In this document: piece by piece, positions 60,061 to 64,000 of the stretch | How positions within the stretch are numbered: position 1 is the stretch's first letter | Layout of the letters: every line of letters begins with the position of its first letter | Origin: Ochotona curzoniae | Taxonomy: Eukaryota > Chordata > Mammalia > Lagomorpha > Ochotonidae | DNA: 64,000 nucleotides | Assembly: GCF_017591425.1 (NCBI RefSeq) | Contig: NW_024466599.1 | Coordinates: forward strand, 76,364,501 to 76,428,500 | Direction of reading: 5' to 3' | Made by a program: the position numbers and the translations under genes | Notes under the pieces: generated by a model | Seen by the model: the letters and a program-made list of their open reading frames with translations, nothing else | The model's database searches: none | What the model was told of the DNA's origin: nothing

Positions 60061-60458
60061 GGATGTTAGTCTCCATTTTATAGCTACTGAACATCCTCTG
60101 AAAAGAAAAGTCATCATATAAAATTAACCATAGAAAGAAAAATAGAAATTTACAATGCTATGGAGTTAAATGACATGTTACTAGATATGACAGTGTCCAC
60201 TACACAGCTACTATACATTCCCTTAAATGCAAAGCCACAAAACAAAAGCAACATCAGGGAGAAAAAAGAAATTAAAAACACCATGAAGTTAAATAACATG
60301 CTACTAAATGACTAACATGTAGCTGAAGAAATGAAAATCAAGAACCTTCTTGAAAGACAAAATTATGCTACTGTATGATCTATGAGTCATTGAATAATTT
60401 AATCAGAGCAAGCTGTTTTGAAGAGATGCAACTAACAAGGCAAAAACATCAAACTCCA
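60061..60458 (+). repeat. Inverted, duplicated ORF2-linker segment in L1 copy B
   Basis: On +, opposite to the L1 B direction, the two units each hold ATGGAGTTAAATGACATG or ATGAAGTTAAATAACATG, the DNA form of the KLNNMLLND-like motif, about 122 bp apart. Layout and junctions equal copy A. Confidence 0.72.
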
Positions 60459-60645
60459 AGAGATACAGCTTCCACTGATTTTTGTTGGTGAAGTTTATCT
60501 CTTCTAGACAATAAATAGATGAGTTTTGCTTTTTAATCCAGTCTACTAATCAATCACGTTTGATTGAGCTAAATCCATTTACATTCAGAGTTTAATATGT
60601 ATGGATGGTACTTAAGTCCTGTCGTTGTAGGAATGGATTGTTCAT
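60459..60645 (-). pseudogene. L1 ORF2 5' stub (copy B)
   Basis: The ATG is the complement of 60643-60645. The frame-broken text matches the ORF2 endonuclease start, including a GLAQSNVI-like run, CLEEINFTN and NQWKLYL, then stops at the same point as in copy A. Confidence 0.82.
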
Positions 60646-60683
60646 TAATTTAGTCTTCTGTTGTCATTTTACTGGGATGTTCT

Positions 60684-62000
60684 TCACATTTGCTTTCGTT
60701 GGGTACTATTCCTCTTCTCTGTCAAGAGACATCTTGAAGTATCATTTATAGGGCAGGTTTGGAAGAGGCAAATTCTTTTACCTTTTTTTACTGTGGAAGA
60801 ATTTTATTTCATTTTCAAAGACAAAAGAAAGCTTTGCTGGATATGTTATCCTGGGTTGACAATTTTTTTTTTTTTCATTTAGAATCTGGAATATGCCACT
60901 CCATTCTCTTCTGGCCTGTAGGGTTTCCTGTGAGAGATTTCCTGTGAGTTTAATTGGCATTCCTTTATATGTCAATTGATTTTTTTCATGTGCATGTTTA
61001 AGGATCTTTTTCTTATGTTCAATTGAAGAGAGCTTGATGATCATGTGTCTTGGTGAAGATTGCTTTTGATTAGGCCTGTTGGGAGTTCTGTGCCCCTCCT
61101 GGATGTTGTTTCCCAATTCTTCCTCCAGATTAGGGAAATTTTTCTTGATTATTTCATTAAATACATTTCTTTTTTATTTTTTTTTAAAGATTTATTTTTA
61201 TTATTTTTTCATTGGAAAGGCGGATATACAGAGAGGAGAGACAGAGAGGAAGATCTTCCGTCCGATGATTCACTCCCCAAGTGAGCGCAACGGGCCGATA
61301 CTATGCCGATCCTAAGCCAGGAGCCTCTTCCGGGTCTCCCACGCGGGTGCAGGTTCCCAAAGCTTTGGGCCGTCCTCGACTGCTTTCCCGGGCCACAGGC
61401 AGGGAGCTGGAAGGGAAGCGGGGCTGCCAGGATTAGAACCGGCGCCCATATGGGATCCCAGGCGTGTGAGGCGAGGACCTTTAACCACTTGTGCCACCGC
61501 GCTGGGCCCTAAATACATTTCTAAATCCAGCTTTTCATTCTGCACCTTCTGGGTCTCCCAGAACTCTTATATTTGGCCTCTTAATAGTGTCTTTCAATTC
61601 TTGAATACTTTTTTTTGGCCTGATGCAACTCTGCTTCCAGCTTTTTGTTTGCTTTCCCCTGATGACAGGAACTATCTTCCAATTCTGAGATTCTTTCTTC
61701 TGCTAGCTTCATTCTATTTTGGAGACTGTCCATGGTACTTTTAATTTGCTCTACTGTGTTCTTAATTTCTGATATATCAGCCTTGATTTGCTTTATTGCT
61801 TCCTTAAATTATTTGAACTCTTGTATGTTCTTCTCATTGTTGATCAGAAGTTTTATAATGAGTTTTCCTAATTCTGTGTCTCCCATTTTCTCGATGTCTT
61901 TTTCAGTGAACTCTGAGTATGGCATAGGGTTTTGCTCCTTTGCAGGTGAGTTTTCAGTAATATTCATTGTGCCTTTGTCTCTTCTTTTTGTCTTGGTCAT
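60684..62000 (-). pseudogene. L1 ORF1 pseudogene (copy B), split by a SINE
   Basis: The start at 62000 begins MTKTKRRDKG. The N-terminal part is open for 63 codons to a stop at 61809, ending in NNEKNIQEFK. Coiled-coil text then reads in pieces (EEISELED-type), a SINE interrupts at 61171-61509, and the C-terminal part is open for 112 codons (61116-60778), with RREWSGIFQILNEKK and PAKLSFVFENEIKFF, typical of the L1 ORF1 C-terminal domain. It is less damaged than ORF1 of copy A but cannot give a full protein. Confidence 0.88.
61171..61509 (-). mobile_element. Young C-type SINE nested in L1 copy B
   Basis: Full length, tail subtype 2, with a perfect 13 bp duplication TAAATACATTTCT (61158-61170 and 61510-61522). 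The site differs from that in copy A, so the insertions are independent. It lies in the same direction as L1 B. Confidence 0.95.
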
Positions 62001-63177
62001 TGTACTTCTAGTTAGCAGAGTCTTCTTTTTGGGGCAATTTTCTAAGCTGTGTCACCCACAGGTCTACAGTAAGATTTTACTTATTGCAATTGATACACAA
62101 CTTTTTGCTTGAAGCCACTTGTGCCACAACTTCCCACAACCTCCCACAAGTTCCAGGTCTGGGTTTTTATGTTAGATTTCTACCTTGGTCTCCACAGCCG
62201 CAGCTCCTGGCTCACCACTCTCCACCTCCTGTGATACCATGATGAGGCTGCACTGTGGTCTCTGCAACCTTTCTTCCACTTCCAATTGGAGCAGGTCTCA
62301 GAATTAGGGAGCCAGCAGTGTCCTATATAGCTAGGTTGTTGGTTTTACTGATCTTGCCAGAATCTGTTGGACATTAGGTCTGGGTGCCACACGGAGCTAT
62401 TTTGACCTGTATGATGCCACAGTAGGTATCATTTTCCTGCGGGACCAGTGCAATCCACCAGTGTAATCAGTGGGTTCTCGAGAGCTCAGCACCTGCATAG
62501 TTCACTGTTGTCCCCTACAGTCCTAAAGCTATTGCCACACTGTACAAAATGGTGCTTGATATGCCCCTACTAGAGTTTTTGATATGTTGGCCATCAGGTC
62601 TGAGGGCTACCCAAACCTGTCTTGTGTGGAACATGTAGCATGCCATGTCGCTGCAGCTCACTAAGTCAGAAATGAGTTCACTCCCAGCTCAGTGTATGCT
62701 CAGTCCTTTCCCTTGCTTTTGCTTAAGCAAAATGGTGCCCAATTCAGCTTTAGGGGGCCTGCTGAGTTGTGAAATCCATGCTGTTCTGGCACTGCCTGTC
62801 TGAGATCTGCTGCTCTGTCTCTGCTCCTGGTCAAATCAAATGGACCAGCTAGATGGACAGTTCTTTGTTTGGGTTTACCTCCTAATCTCCCATTGATAGT
62901 CCCTTCCCACCTTGTTGCTGGTGGAGTTTCAGCTGCTGATGGGGTTCAGATCGCCATTAGCTGAATGCTGCTAGTTATCAGTCACTGCAACACCACACTG
63001 TTGTGTCCGCTGCTTTCCTGTGTCTCTCAGTCTCCAGGTAGCCCTCTGGTATTGTTCTTCCTCTCCTGTTTCCTGGAATATGTCCTCTCTGCTTCATCCT
63101 GATTGAATATGTTTCAGTCTGTTTAAACACGTCCTTATCCTATTCTGCCATCTTGGTTCTCCCAAAAGTTATCTTCT

Positions 63178-63260
63178 TTTTTTAAAATTTTTTTATTACT
63201 TGTTTTTAAAAATTGTTGTTAACATTGTATTATGTGATACAGTTTTATAGGCACTGGGAT
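63178..63260 (-). mobile_element. Very short L1 3' end with target-site duplication
   Basis: About 83 bp: a T/A tail, then ATGTGATACAGTTTTATAGG, which is the last part of an L1 3' UTR in antisense. It is flanked by AAAGTTATCTTCT at 63165-63177 and 63261-63273, an exact 13 bp duplication. It inserted next to the 5' end of L1 B. Confidence 0.88.
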
Positions 63261-63273
63261 AAAGTTATCTTCT

Positions 63274-64000
63274 AATTCCGTTTTGCCATGAACCCATGTT
63301 CCTCACGACCCACTCCCTGGGGATCACAGTTTATGCAAGTGTCTCCCCTGAACTATGGGTGGACCCACCATAATCTTTTAAATAGAGGATCTGTGAAGAA
63401 GTCAGGGTGATTCAAGAGAGCAGTAGAAGGACTAGCGTGGGGAGTCAGTGGTAAGTTACACCTGGGTATATGCTCGCCTCCCTCTGTTACTCAGCCTCTA
63501 AACTATGTGAAAATAAACATTAAAGAAAAAATCAGGAGTCAGTGTTATCCTGTTGGTCATCGGTTTTGGAGAGGGCACAGGGCAGGACACATCAGGTAGC
63601 TGCTGGGACCCAAGCAGGTCTCCCTGCAAGTTATAGGCACCTTAATGAGAAGCCATAGCTACAAAAAAAAAGCTGTACTTTGCAAATAGAACTGTAAGAG
63701 AATCCCCAGAGCTCCAGAAAGAAAGGCTACAGAGGGGATCCAGGGCAGGCAAATGGATTCAATTGAGTCTGATCCACACAGTGTTTGAGATAATAGATGG
63801 TTTGAAGCCTGTATGTTTGCAACCATTTTTTTTACACAACAATGGAAAACTGAATCCTGCTGTCCTTGCTTCCCATGAGCTTGCCTCCAGGTTTGTGTGC
63901 TGCTGATTATCTCAGTCTGTGGCATGAGCGGCAGGCATCCCGCATCCACATGGGCAGAGTTTTGAGCCAGCATGCCATTCTCTCTCTTTTCTCATGGTTC
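63274..64000. other. Unique intergenic DNA
   Basis: No gene is recognised. A 104-codon frame (63659-63973, -) shows no domain. Text at about 63460-63530 resembles a diverged SINE 3' end, too weak to call. Confidence 0.4.

Larger units (their letters stand above)
59770..63163 (-). mobile_element. L1 copy B, rearranged HAL1-like LINE, inverted relative to A
   Basis: Read on -: L1 start with the AAGATGGC box (complement at about 63147-63154), 5' UTR of about 1.1 kb, broken ORF1, a nested SINE (61171-61509), an ORF2 stub, the same inverted and duplicated segment as copy A, 3' UTR with G runs, and a tail at 59770-59785. Without the SINE it is about 3.05 kb. The RT region is absent. The copies differ throughout by scattered substitutions, so they are not a recent identical duplication. 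Confidence 0.9.

Noticed and set aside
61732..62112. 126-codon frame on +
   Set aside because: It is antisense to ORF1 of L1 copy B.

Overview
This is a mammalian intergenic window of about 64 kb. No protein-coding gene, rRNA, tRNA gene, CRISPR array or operon can be supported. The open reading frames are short, and the longer ones are read-through of repeats or chance frames. The repeats suggest a lagomorph, most likely a pika (Ochotona). Many copies belong to a tRNA-derived C-type SINE with Pol III box A (TGGCCTAGTGG) and box B (GGTTCTAATCC) motifs and an AATAAATAAATC-like tail. The L1 elements carry a distinctive G-rich 3' UTR. The species call is inference from repeat type, not a database match.

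Layout. 1-9.3 kb: unique AT-rich DNA with young SINEs, L2 and MIR relics, and a roughly 500 bp interstitial telomere-type array (3184-3691) that splits an old SINE. 9.3-18.2 kb: a degenerate minisatellite of about 60 bp units (9335-9780), one good ERV-type LTR with promoter signals (about 11994-12477), one weaker LTR-like stretch, and SINEs of several ages. 18.2-21.5 kb: L1 copy A on +. 21.5-54 kb: gene-poor DNA with many SINEs, short L1 3' ends and microsatellites. 54.9-58.6 kb: two ancient L1 relics in opposite orientations. 59.8-63.2 kb: L1 copy B on -.

The most interesting object is the pair of L1 copies A and B. Both keep a 5' UTR, ORF1 and only the start of ORF2, which then joins at the same point to a segment. 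On the opposite strand that segment reads like the ORF2 endonuclease/RT linker, and it is itself tandemly duplicated (about 122 bp). A normal-looking L1 3' end follows. The reverse transcriptase is missing from both copies. This looks like a HAL1-like, non-autonomous L1 derivative that spread after rearrangement, or less likely one locus copied by inverted duplication. Each copy later received its own C-type SINE at a different site with its own target-site duplication.

The functional content otherwise appears limited to the SINE Pol III promoters, one LTR promoter, and two unique AT-rich stretches (about 1.0-1.35 kb and 52.19-52.56 kb) that could be conserved non-coding elements. Repeat boundaries are read by eye and are usually good to about 5-20 bp, worse for old copies.
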